Below are positions 57,250 through 64,000 of a stretch of DNA of 64,000 bases, in pieces. The translations under genes were made by a program, and so were the position numbers. The notes below the pieces were generated by a model. It worked only from the letters and a program-made list of their open reading frames with translations, ran no database searches and had not been told where the DNA came from. How positions within the stretch are numbered: position 1 is the stretch's first letter; every line of letters begins with the position of its first letter. This stretch comes from JBMYZL01 sp049610385 (lineage in GTDB: Bacteria > Bacteroidota > Bacteroidia > Flavobacteriales_D > Sanyastnellaceae). The stretch spans positions 1 through 64,000 of the forward strand of contig JBMYZL010000006.1 in assembly GCA_049610385.1 (NCBI GenBank), read 5' to 3'.

Positions 57250-58351
57250 GAACGTGCATCCAAAATTACGGAAACCACTCATCCTATCCGGCATCTTGGT
57301 TTGGATTGCCGGGGCCATCAGTTTTGCACCGGCTGAACCCGAAATGGTCCTCGTCATTGATGCGGGTCATGGGGGCAGTGATCCTGGAAATTTGGGGACG
57401 GGAAGATACACGACCACTGAGAAAGACATTACGCTGGATGTGGCATTGAAACTTCAGGCCTACATCGAAGAACGCATGCCTGAGGTGAAAATTGTCATGA
57501 CCCGAACCGATGACTCCTACCCCACCCTGAAAGAACGGGTGCAAGTCGCCAACAGCCATCGTGCGGACCTCTTCATCTCCATCCATTGCGATGCCTTCAC
57601 AAAGCCCAGTGCCTTCGGTTCTTCAACCTTCGTCATGGGGATGCACAAGAATGAAGAAGCCCTGCGTGTGGCCCAACAAGAAAATTCAGCCATCTACCGT
57701 GAAGCAAATCACGAGGAAGACTATGCTGGATTTGACCCCAAAGATCCGGACACCTTCATCGCCTTGGCACTGAAACAGTCTGTTTATCAAAATTCCAGCT
57801 TGGGGTTGGCCGCAAAAATTCAAACCCAATTTCGCGATCGAGTGAGCCGGAAAGATCGAGGTGTCAGGCAGGCGGGTTACTATGTTATCAGTTTCACCCA
57901 GATGCCTTCGGTTCTCGTGGAATTGGGGTTTTTGACGCATCCAGGTGAGGAGGATTTCTTGAACCAGGAGGAGTCCAAATCGTACATGGCATCAGCCATT
58001 TTTCGCGCTTTTCGGGATTGGCGAGCCGAACGTCACATCGCCTCCCATGTTCCTCCCGAAGTCCACCCAGCTCCGGCGATGCCTTCTCCAGCCCGGTTTC
58101 CGTCACCATCACCTGCCGATGGGAGAACGTTCCGAGTGCAAGTTTGTGCCTCCGAAACCCCATTGTCAAAAGAGGATGAAAGGTTTCAAGGCTTCACAAC
58201 CGTCGTTGAGTATCTTCGTGGCGGACTGTACAAGTACGCCATCGGCCAATCTTCCTCTCGAAACGAAGCTGAAGCCCTGAAAAAACAGTTGCGCGCAGGG
58301 GCATTCCCAGATGCCTTTGTTGTGGAATTTGATGGGGACAGCCCGAAATAA
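57248..58351 (+). CDS. N-acetylmuramoyl-L-alanine amidase with SPOR-like C-terminus
   Basis: 367 residues. Signal/anchor GILVWIAGAISFAPA, then the Amidase_3 zinc domain: VLVIDAGHGGSDPGNLG (first His), TTEKDITLDVALKL (Glu), DLFISIHCDAF (second His) and MPSVLVELGFLTHPGEE (catalytic Glu). The chain ends in a Pro-rich linker and a short domain (FRVQVCASETPLSKEDERF to FPDAFVVEFDG) with the pattern of a SPOR peptidoglycan-binding fold. It cleaves the amide bond between MurNAc and L-Ala in the periplasm, at the division site if SPOR is functional. The start ATG overlaps the lptD start codon on the other strand. Confidence 0.9.
   Translation: MNVHPKLRKPLILSGILVWIAGAISFAPAEPEMVLVIDAGHGGSDPGNLGTGRYTTTEKDITLDVALKLQAYIEERMPEVKIVMTRTDDSYPTLKERVQVANSHRADLFISIHCDAFTKPSAFGSSTFVMGMHKNEEALRVAQQENSAIYREANHEEDYAGFDPKDPDTFIALALKQSVYQNSSLGLAAKIQTQFRDRVSRKDRGVRQAGYYVISFTQMPSVLVELGFLTHPGEEDFLNQEESKSYMASAIFRAFRDWRAERHIASHVPPEVHPAPAMPSPARFPSPSPADGRTFRVQVCASETPLSKEDERFQGFTTVVEYLRGGLYKYAIGQSSSRNEAEALKKQLRAGAFPDAFVVEFDGDSPK
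57261..57268 (-). promoter_or_regulatory. -7 box of lptD, inside the amidase gene
   Basis: TAATTTTG on the minus strand is an exact match ending 11 bases before the lptD ATG at 57249. It is inside the amidase coding region. No -33 element is seen for either promoter. Confidence 0.5.
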
Positions 58352-58416
58352 GGGAGGATTGCACCGGTGGCAACGCGTCAGCCCGAGACACAAAACGACA
58401 CAACAACCCGAGCATC

Positions 58417-59466
58417 GTGGGGAACATCACACAGGAGTTCAAAATTGGTGTGCTGGTAACAGCGGGAATTGCGATGCTCATTTTTGGGGTCAGTTATCTC
58501 CAAGGGTTCAATCCGTTCAAGGAAACCTTGCGGTATTACGCCATTTACGAAAAGGTAGATGGCTTGGCGGTCTCCAATCCGGTCCTGGTGAACGGATTCA
58601 AAGTGGGGCAAGTCACAGAAATTGCATTTTCGGATGCAGGCGATGGCTCCCTGATGGTGTCGTTTGATTTGGTACAGGAAAATCTTCGAATGCCGAAAGA
58701 CACCCGGGCGAAGATCACATCCAACGACCTCTTCGGAACCAAATCCATTGAATTGATCGCAGGCAAGGCACCGATTTTGGCCGAACCCGGGGATACCCTC
58801 ATCAGCGACATCGAAGTGGGCATTGCCGAGGCCGTCCGCGTGGAACTCATGCCATTGAAGAACAAGACCGATCAACTCATCGATGGTGTGGATGACATCT
58901 TGGAAAATCTCAAAGCCGTCTTTGAAGCTGACGCCACACTTGGTTTGCCCTCTGCATTTGAAGGCATCGAACGCACGGTTCGTTCCCTCGAATCCACAAG
59001 CACGCAGTTGGATTCACTGGTGACAGAAAATCGCTCCAGCCTACGGAGCATCATGACCAACATCAATGCCATCAGCCAGACCATTCGCACACACAACGAC
59101 GATTTGGCGAATGTGATGTCAAACGTATCGCAGATCTCTGATTCGTTGGCCGGAGTTGAGTTTGGGGCCACCATGGCTCGGGCAGATCGAGCCTTGGAGG
59201 ATTTTGCGACCATCATGGAAAAGGTCAACAATGGCGAAGGCAGTTTGGGGGCATTGATCAACACCGATTCGCTGCACGCAGGTTTGATGCAAACCAATTC
59301 TGAGTTGCAGTACTTGTTGAACGATCTGTATCTCAATCCATGGCGTTATGTGAAAGTCTCTGTTTTTGGCAAAAAGAACGAAAAGAAATTGTCCAAGAAA
59401 GAACTCAAACGTTTGCGGCAGCTCATCGATGAGCAATTGGATGAACGAGGGGTTGAGGGACAATGA
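58417..59466 (+). CDS. MlaD/MCE-domain lipid transport protein
   Basis: 349 residues. One N-terminal membrane segment (FKIGVLVTAGIAMLIFGVSY) followed by an MCE domain (about 38-115) with VDGLAVSNPVLVNGFKVGQV and SNDLFGTKSIELI, then a long helical region of Thr/Ser/Asn heptads (LESTSTQLDSLVTENRSSLR) as in MlaD proteins. MCE proteins form hexamers that shuttle phospholipids between membranes, with an ABC transporter that is not in this window. Start codon is GTG. The helical tail may form a tube. Likely works at the outer membrane with the adjacent cell-wall genes. Confidence 0.9.
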   Translation: MGNITQEFKIGVLVTAGIAMLIFGVSYLQGFNPFKETLRYYAIYEKVDGLAVSNPVLVNGFKVGQVTEIAFSDAGDGSLMVSFDLVQENLRMPKDTRAKITSNDLFGTKSIELIAGKAPILAEPGDTLISDIEVGIAEAVRVELMPLKNKTDQLIDGVDDILENLKAVFEADATLGLPSAFEGIERTVRSLESTSTQLDSLVTENRSSLRSIMTNINAISQTIRTHNDDLANVMSNVSQISDSLAGVEFGATMARADRALEDFATIMEKVNNGEGSLGALINTDSLHAGLMQTNSELQYLLNDLYLNPWRYVKVSVFGKKNEKKLSKKELKRLRQLIDEQLDERGVEGQ

Positions 59467-59497
59467 AGCAAACATCAATTCAGAAATAGACTGAAAC

Positions 59498-60820
59498 ATG
59501 GCGTGGTTGAGCTCTTTGATTTTCGTGTTGACTCTCGGTGTGGCGATTTTCCTCTTCACACGTCGCATCGGTGTCATCCGTCGGAACATCCAAATGGGAG
59601 GAGAGGTCAAGCTCGAAGGGTCCGCAGCCGAACGCTGGGCACTCATGGCAAGGGTGGCTTTGGGCCAAGGAAAGATGACCGCAAGGCCCGTTGCGGGTAT
59701 CATGCACATCATCATTTACCTTGGATTTGTCATCATCAACATTGAGATCCTGGAAATCTTGATTGATGGTTTGTTTGGAACGCATCGTGTGTTTTCCTTT
59801 CTCGGTCCTGTTTACAATGCCCTGATCGCTTCCTTCGAGGTTCTCGCTGCCGGGGTTTTGCTCGCTTGTGCAGTTTTTTTTGTTCGTCGAAACGGCATGG
59901 CCATTGCCCGATTCCGCTCACCAGAAATGGGAGGGTGGCCCTCGTTGGACGCCAACATCATTCTGGTGGTCGAGGTGCTGTTGATGTTCGCCTTTTTGAG
60001 TATGAATGCAGCAGACTGCATCGCCCAATCCCGAGGTTTGGACGCTTACGTTCAAGCGGGTGCTTTTCCCGTGAGCCAATGGTTGACTCCCCTGTATTCA
60101 GGATTGAGTGATGCCGGCATCGTGATGGTGGAAAGGGGCATGTGGTGGTTTCACATTGTGGGCGTTTTGGCCTTTTTGGTTTATGTGCCCTATTCCAAAC
60201 ACTTCCACATCTTGTTGGCCTTTCCCAACACATGGTATGCCTCCCTTCAACCCCATGCAGCCCTGAACAACATGGCAGCAGTGAAGAAAGAAGTGGATTT
60301 GATGATGGATCCCAACGCCGATCCGTATGCAGCTGCGCCAGCTGGAGATGAGCCTCCAGCACGGTTTGGCGTGAAAGACGCGTCGGACTTGACTTGGATT
60401 CAACTGATGCAGGCCTACTCATGCACCGAATGCGGCCGATGCACATCCTCCTGTCCTGCCAACCAAACCGGCAAAAAACTGTCCCCAAGAAAAATCATGA
60501 TGGACACGCGTGACCGCATAGAAGAAATCGGCAAATCACGCGAAGCCGCAGGAGGAAAATGGGATGGTGACGGCAAATCACTCCTGGGCAACTACATCAC
60601 CGAAGAAGAACTGTGGGCCTGCACAAGTTGTCAAGCCTGTGTCGAAGCCTGTCCCATTTTGATCAGCCCCATGGGCATCATTTTGGACATGCGCAGAAGT
60701 TTGATTATGGAGGACAGCAAATCGCCTGAATCCATCACGTCCATGTTCAACAACATCGAAAACAATGGCGCACCCTGGGCCTTTCCGGCTGCAGGACGCG
60801 GGGATTGGCGAACCGAATAA
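59498..60820 (+). CDS. Membrane-bound 4Fe-4S electron transfer protein
   Basis: 440 residues. About five membrane helices (residues 1-245) resemble the heme b nitrate reductase gamma-type module, with His residues in MHIIIYLGF, WWFHIVGV and YSKHFHILLAF as possible heme ligands. The C-terminal part has two 4Fe-4S motifs, CTECGRCTSSCP and CTSCQACVEACP. It probably transfers electrons between a soluble partner and the quinone pool. The next gene encodes a CCG-domain protein and is 10 bases away, so the two form a heterodisulfide-reductase-like pair. The donor and acceptor are not known. Confidence 0.86.
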   Translation: MAWLSSLIFVLTLGVAIFLFTRRIGVIRRNIQMGGEVKLEGSAAERWALMARVALGQGKMTARPVAGIMHIIIYLGFVIINIEILEILIDGLFGTHRVFSFLGPVYNALIASFEVLAAGVLLACAVFFVRRNGMAIARFRSPEMGGWPSLDANIILVVEVLLMFAFLSMNAADCIAQSRGLDAYVQAGAFPVSQWLTPLYSGLSDAGIVMVERGMWWFHIVGVLAFLVYVPYSKHFHILLAFPNTWYASLQPHAALNNMAAVKKEVDLMMDPNADPYAAAPAGDEPPARFGVKDASDLTWIQLMQAYSCTECGRCTSSCPANQTGKKLSPRKIMMDTRDRIEEIGKSREAAGGKWDGDGKSLLGNYITEEELWACTSCQACVEACPILISPMGIILDMRRSLIMEDSKSPESITSMFNNIENNGAPWAFPAAGRGDWRTE

Positions 60821-60830
60821 TGGAAAAATA

Positions 60831-61628
60831 ATGAGCACAGGTTTCACAGTACCGACGATGGCGGAATTGACTGCTTCTGGAGAAAGTCCTGAAGTGCTGT
60901 TCTGGGTTGGATGTTCTGGGAGTTTTGATGATCGGGCCAAACGCATCACCAAGGCCATTGCCAAAATCCTTCATGCCAGTGGAACGTCATTTGCCGTGCT
61001 GGGCAGTGAAGAAAGTTGCACTGGAGATCCGGCAAAACGGGCCGGCAATGAATTCTTGTTTCAGATGCAAGCGGCTCAGAACATCGCCACATTGAACGGC
61101 TATGGGATTCAGCAAATCGTGACCGGATGCCCGCATTGCTTCAACATTTTGAAGAATGAATACCCAGAGTTGGGTGGAACTTACGAAGTGATGCATCACA
61201 CCCAATTCATCCGCAAATTGATTGAGGATGGTCGACTTCAAATGGCCGATGACTCGCCGTTCAAAGGCAAACGCATCACCTTCCACGACCCTTGCTATCT
61301 CGGGAGAGGCAATGGCGAATATTTGGCTCCAAGGGAAGTGATTGCTGCGCTGGATGCTGAATTGGTGGAGATGCGCCGTTGCAAACAAAATGGCTTGTGC
61401 TGTGGCGCGGGCGGCGCACAAATGTTCAAAGACGCCGAACCCGGAAATCGAGAAGTCAATCACGCACGAACCGACGACGTGATGGAGGTTGATCCTGCTG
61501 TGGTCGCCACCGGTTGTCCATTCTGCAACACCATGATGACGGACGGGGTCAAACATGCGGAGCAAGAGGGAAACATTGTGGTCAAAGACATTGCCGAATT
61601 GATTGCGGAAGCAGCAGATTTGGTCTGA
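60831..61628 (+). CDS. CCG-domain iron-sulfur protein, HdrB/LutA-like
   Basis: 265 residues. Two Cys-rich CCG-type blocks: FWVGCSGSFDDRAKR with TGCPHCFNILKNEYPEL in the first half, and FHDPCYLGRGNGEY with QNGLCCGAGGAQMF and ATGCPFCNTMMTDG in the second, the pattern that holds noncubane 4Fe-4S clusters in HdrB. No signal peptide; soluble, probably bound to the membrane partner encoded directly upstream. Start is the ATG at 60831, ten bases after that gene's stop; the 22-codon longer frame overlaps it and is rejected. Confidence 0.9.
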   Translation: MSTGFTVPTMAELTASGESPEVLFWVGCSGSFDDRAKRITKAIAKILHASGTSFAVLGSEESCTGDPAKRAGNEFLFQMQAAQNIATLNGYGIQQIVTGCPHCFNILKNEYPELGGTYEVMHHTQFIRKLIEDGRLQMADDSPFKGKRITFHDPCYLGRGNGEYLAPREVIAALDAELVEMRRCKQNGLCCGAGGAQMFKDAEPGNREVNHARTDDVMEVDPAVVATGCPFCNTMMTDGVKHAEQEGNIVVKDIAELIAEAADLV

Positions 61629-61674
61629 AATCTGCCTTGGAACCTGAACAAACGAAAAAAGACGAAAGCACAAC

Positions 61675-62421
61675 ATGCAACTCGAAGGAAAAGTCGCCAT
61701 CATCACCGGGGCCTCCCGGGGCATTGGCAAAGCCATCGCTGAAACATTTATCGCTGAAGGCGCCAAAGTCGCCTTCACCTATCGTTCCTCGGCAGAAAAG
61801 GCTGCTGCGCTGGAAGCCGAGCTCTCCACAGGTGGAGGCGTCGCCAAGGGATTTCAATCTGACGCCGCCAGCATGACCGATGCTGAGGATCTCGTGACAC
61901 ACGTTGTCGAGGCATTCGGTACCGTCGACATCGTGGTGAACAACGCCGGCATCACGAATGATACATTGATGATGCGGATGACCGAAGACAGCTGGGACCA
62001 GGTCATCGATGTCAACTTGAAGTCTTGTTTTGCTTTGACCAAAGCTGTTCTCCGCACCATGCTGAAAGCCAGATCCGGCAGCATCATCAACATGAGTTCT
62101 GTAGTGGGGGTACAGGGAAATGCTGGCCAAGCCAATTACGCCGCGTCCAAAGCAGGCATTCTCGGATTCACCAAATCGGTTGCCCTTGAACTCGGGTCCC
62201 GCAACATCCGATGCAATGCGATTGCTCCTGGTTTCATCGAAACAGAAATGACGGAGAAATTAGATGAGGCGACTGTGCAAGGCTGGCGTGAAGCCATTCC
62301 CCTGAAACGTGGAGGAACCCCGAAAGACGTGGCCAACTTGTGTGTTTTTCTGGCCAGTGACAACAGCAGCTACATCACCGGACAGACCATTCGGATTGAT
62401 GGAGGCATGATCACGGCCTGA
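61675..62421 (+). CDS. fabG: 3-oxoacyl-[acyl-carrier-protein] reductase
   Basis: 248-residue short-chain dehydrogenase. Rossmann motif AIITGASRGIGKAIAETF (residues 9-26), VVNNAGITND and the catalytic triad Ser-Tyr-Lys in NMSSVVGVQGNAGQANYAAS followed by KAG. The C-terminal NAIAPGFIETEMTEKL and GQTIRIDGGM are FabG-typical. It reduces 3-ketoacyl-ACP with NADPH in fatty acid synthesis. The order Fe-S protein, FabG and VWA protein is on one strand with gaps of 46 and 3 bases. FabG rather than another SDR is favoured by length and the ITxGQTxxxDGG end, but PhaB-like enzymes are similar. Confidence 0.9.
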   Translation: MQLEGKVAIITGASRGIGKAIAETFIAEGAKVAFTYRSSAEKAAALEAELSTGGGVAKGFQSDAASMTDAEDLVTHVVEAFGTVDIVVNNAGITNDTLMMRMTEDSWDQVIDVNLKSCFALTKAVLRTMLKARSGSIINMSSVVGVQGNAGQANYAASKAGILGFTKSVALELGSRNIRCNAIAPGFIETEMTEKLDEATVQGWREAIPLKRGGTPKDVANLCVFLASDNSSYITGQTIRIDGGMITA

Positions 62422-62424
62422 TCG

Positions 62425-64000
62425 ATGTGGGAAACCGGCGGCACGACGATGCTGGTGCTTGATGCACCATGGTGGACTGGGGTCTTGGGTGGCATGGCTG
62501 CTGTGGTCATGGGACTGCTGCTCTATGGCTGGGGAAATGTCCCTGGGCTGAGCCGGGTAGGCCGTTGGGCGCTGGGGGCGTTGCGCACCTTGGCGGTGAC
62601 TGGCATCATTATGCTGCTCTTGGGTCCTCTGGTGAAACACTTGGCACAGGAAATTGAAGCCCCCCAGGCTGTGGTCTTGGTCGACCAATCTGCCTCAGTT
62701 GTCCTCGATCAAGACTCTTCAGCCACACGGGCCCTTTCCGCATTTATTCAAAATTTGGCGGATGAATTGCGGTCAGCGGAATTCACCACTTCTGTGCTGC
62801 CATTTTCCGACGAATTGAACAGCCCCATTGCGTCTGGCGCAACCTTGTCATTCGATGGCAAAAAGACCAACCTCGGTGGAGCTCTCGAAAGCGTGGCCTA
62901 CCAGTATGAAGGTCGAAATTTGGGGGGGGTCGTGCTGGTGACAGATGGACGTTCAAATCGGGGAGTCAACCCCGAGTTTGGGGCCAAACTCCCTGGAGCA
63001 CCGTTGCACAGCATTGGATTGGGTGACACCACACGCCGTTGCGATCGATCCGTCGACCAACTGAATTGGAACCGCATCGCTTACTTGGACAACCAATTTC
63101 CGGTGGAGGCCGTGGTGGGTTTGCACAGAGAACAAGGCGCGGGTTCAGCCCGGATTCGTTTGGTCGTGGATGGCCAGGAGGCTGCAAGTGAACTGATCCA
63201 ATGGGACGAAAATGGGCCAAGGAATCCCATCCAGCGGATTCGATTTCTTGCTTCTGCAGATCGAGTGGGAACCTTGCCATGCACTGTGACCGTGGATCCC
63301 AGCGATTCAGAAACCGTCCTGGACAACAATCGCCAGTCATTTTCCATTGAAATCTTGGAGAAGCGGCGACAAGTTCTTGTGTTGGGCGGGGCTCCACATC
63401 CCGACATTGGGGCTGTGGTCAGTTCTTTGTCAGGAAGCGATCGTTACCAAACCCAAGTGCGAATCGCGGGCATTTCACCTGTCAGCGGAACATCCGGCAA
63501 TTTGGGAGCGGCAATCGAATCGGCTGATGTTTTGATTTTGCATGATTTGCTCTTGGCCGGTGTGCGTGGAAACGAGTGGCTGGGTTTGGCCCAAAATGCC
63601 AACAAACCCATTCTTTACATCCAAACTCCCGCTGGTGCGGACCTTGCGCAGCCTGAAATTGCAGGAATTGAATTCTTGGCCAATGGACTCACCCACGCTG
63701 TCCGTCCGGGCGTGTATGCAGGTTTCGATCTGTTCGAAATCCCAGAAGGATTTCAACGTCCACAAGAAGATATGCCCCCTATCCATTGCGCGATGGGGAC
63801 CTTGCGATTGAGCCCAGCTTGGCAAGCGGCCTTGCACAGAAGCCTCGGGGGATTGGTCACTGATGACCCCCTTGTCGCTTTCCGAGACGCCACAGGTGAC
63901 GCACCAAAAATGGGTTATATGGCCGGAACCGGATGGTGGCGACTTCGGACCACATCTGAAGCACAAGTTCACCAAGATGAACGAAGCGAGGTGAAGGTCC
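62425..64000 (+). CDS. Membrane protein with VWA domain (3' end outside window)
   Basis: The plus frame is open from an ATG at 62425, three bases after the fabG stop, to the window edge (525 codons). Two membrane helices lie near residues 17-35 and 48-70. The region after them (about 82-190) reads as a von Willebrand A domain with MIDAS motif DQSAS (87-91), a Thr in KKTNLGGALES and an Asp in VLVTDGRSNRG, as in metal-binding VWA folds. Then beta-rich stretches (VVGLHREQGAGSARIRLVVD) follow. The layout resembles large Bacteroidota VWA proteins of the BatA/von Willebrand type with a membrane-bound N-terminus; a catalytic role is not expected. Function is unknown. Confidence 0.75.
   Translation, partial: MWETGGTTMLVLDAPWWTGVLGGMAAVVMGLLLYGWGNVPGLSRVGRWALGALRTLAVTGIIMLLLGPLVKHLAQEIEAPQAVVLVDQSASVVLDQDSSATRALSAFIQNLADELRSAEFTTSVLPFSDELNSPIASGATLSFDGKKTNLGGALESVAYQYEGRNLGGVVLVTDGRSNRGVNPEFGAKLPGAPLHSIGLGDTTRRCDRSVDQLNWNRIAYLDNQFPVEAVVGLHREQGAGSARIRLVVDGQEAASELIQWDENGPRNPIQRIRFLASADRVGTLPCTVTVDPSDSETVLDNNRQSFSIEILEKRRQVLVLGGAPHPDIGAVVSSLSGSDRYQTQVRIAGISPVSGTSGNLGAAIESADVLILHDLLLAGVRGNEWLGLAQNANKPILYIQTPAGADLAQPEIAGIEFLANGLTHAVRPGVYAGFDLFEIPEGFQRPQEDMPPIHCAMGTLRLSPAWQAALHRSLGGLVTDDPLVAFRDATGDAPKMGYMAGTGWWRLRTTSEAQVHQDERSEVKV

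Overview
The window looks like chromosome of a marine-type Bacteroidota, most likely a Flavobacteriales-related lineage. The evidence is a fused SecDF, Bacteroidota-only families (DUF5606, DUF4159, DUF4476, a Bacteroidota-style LptD), BshB1 for bacillithiol, a PafA-like phosphatase, signal peptides ending in AQ, and Bacteroidota promoter boxes (TAnnTTTG at -7). G+C is about half by eye. Genus cannot be named from this. Coding density is very high: no gene-free stretch exceeds about 300 bases, and neighbouring genes often overlap by 1 to 13 bases. No insertion sequence, prophage, CRISPR array or rRNA operon was seen. Two tRNA genes (Ser-GCU, His-GUG) are present.

Layout. 1-6,900: 5' part of a GH92 mannosidase lipoprotein, tRNA-Ser, a small Cys-rich secreted protein, L-2-hydroxyglutarate oxidase, an MFS permease and two tandem OmpA-like proteins. 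7,000-17,700: holA, an orphan HsdR_N nuclease-like protein, a DUF5606 protein with a histone-H1-like tail, 3-hydroxyacyl-CoA dehydrogenase, a voltage-gated cation channel, an acyl-CoA ligase, PAP2, CrcB, PafA-like phosphatase, an M61 peptidase and a DUF4159 protein. 17,700-30,300: SecDF, an M1 peptidase with a barrel-like tail, TatA, a Ca/Na antiporter, AlkB, PanB, an RluA-type synthase, TrxB, a repeat-rich secreted protein and tRNA-His.

30,300-40,500: a glycosyltransferase and flippase pair, BshB1, then a tightly coupled carotenoid operon: crtI, crtB, an unknown gene, idi, crtD-like, cruF, crtZ and crtYcd. The gene content fits a monocyclic saproxanthin-type xanthophyll: lycopene, one beta-ring by CrtYcd, 1'-hydroxylation by CruF, 3',4'-desaturation by CrtD and 3-hydroxylation by CrtZ. 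ispH (45.6-46.9 kb) and idi supply C5 units.

40,400-64,000: an EEP-family phosphodiesterase, two rhomboids, MutL lacking its endonuclease motifs, ispH, a saccharopine-dehydrogenase-like enzyme, a four-gene envelope cluster (DUF4476, CsgG-like, two LPP20-like lipoproteins), PabA/TrpG, RidA, a 56-residue membrane protein, LptD facing a cell-wall amidase, an MCE protein, two Fe-S proteins, FabG and the 5' part of a VWA membrane protein.

A strong pattern across the window is promoter syntax. At least sixteen genes have a TAnnTTTG-like -7 box ending only 4-9 bases before the start codon, which implies leaderless or almost leaderless mRNAs and also fixes several start codons. The lptD/amidase pair is the extreme case: the two start codons share CATG and each promoter box lies inside the other gene.
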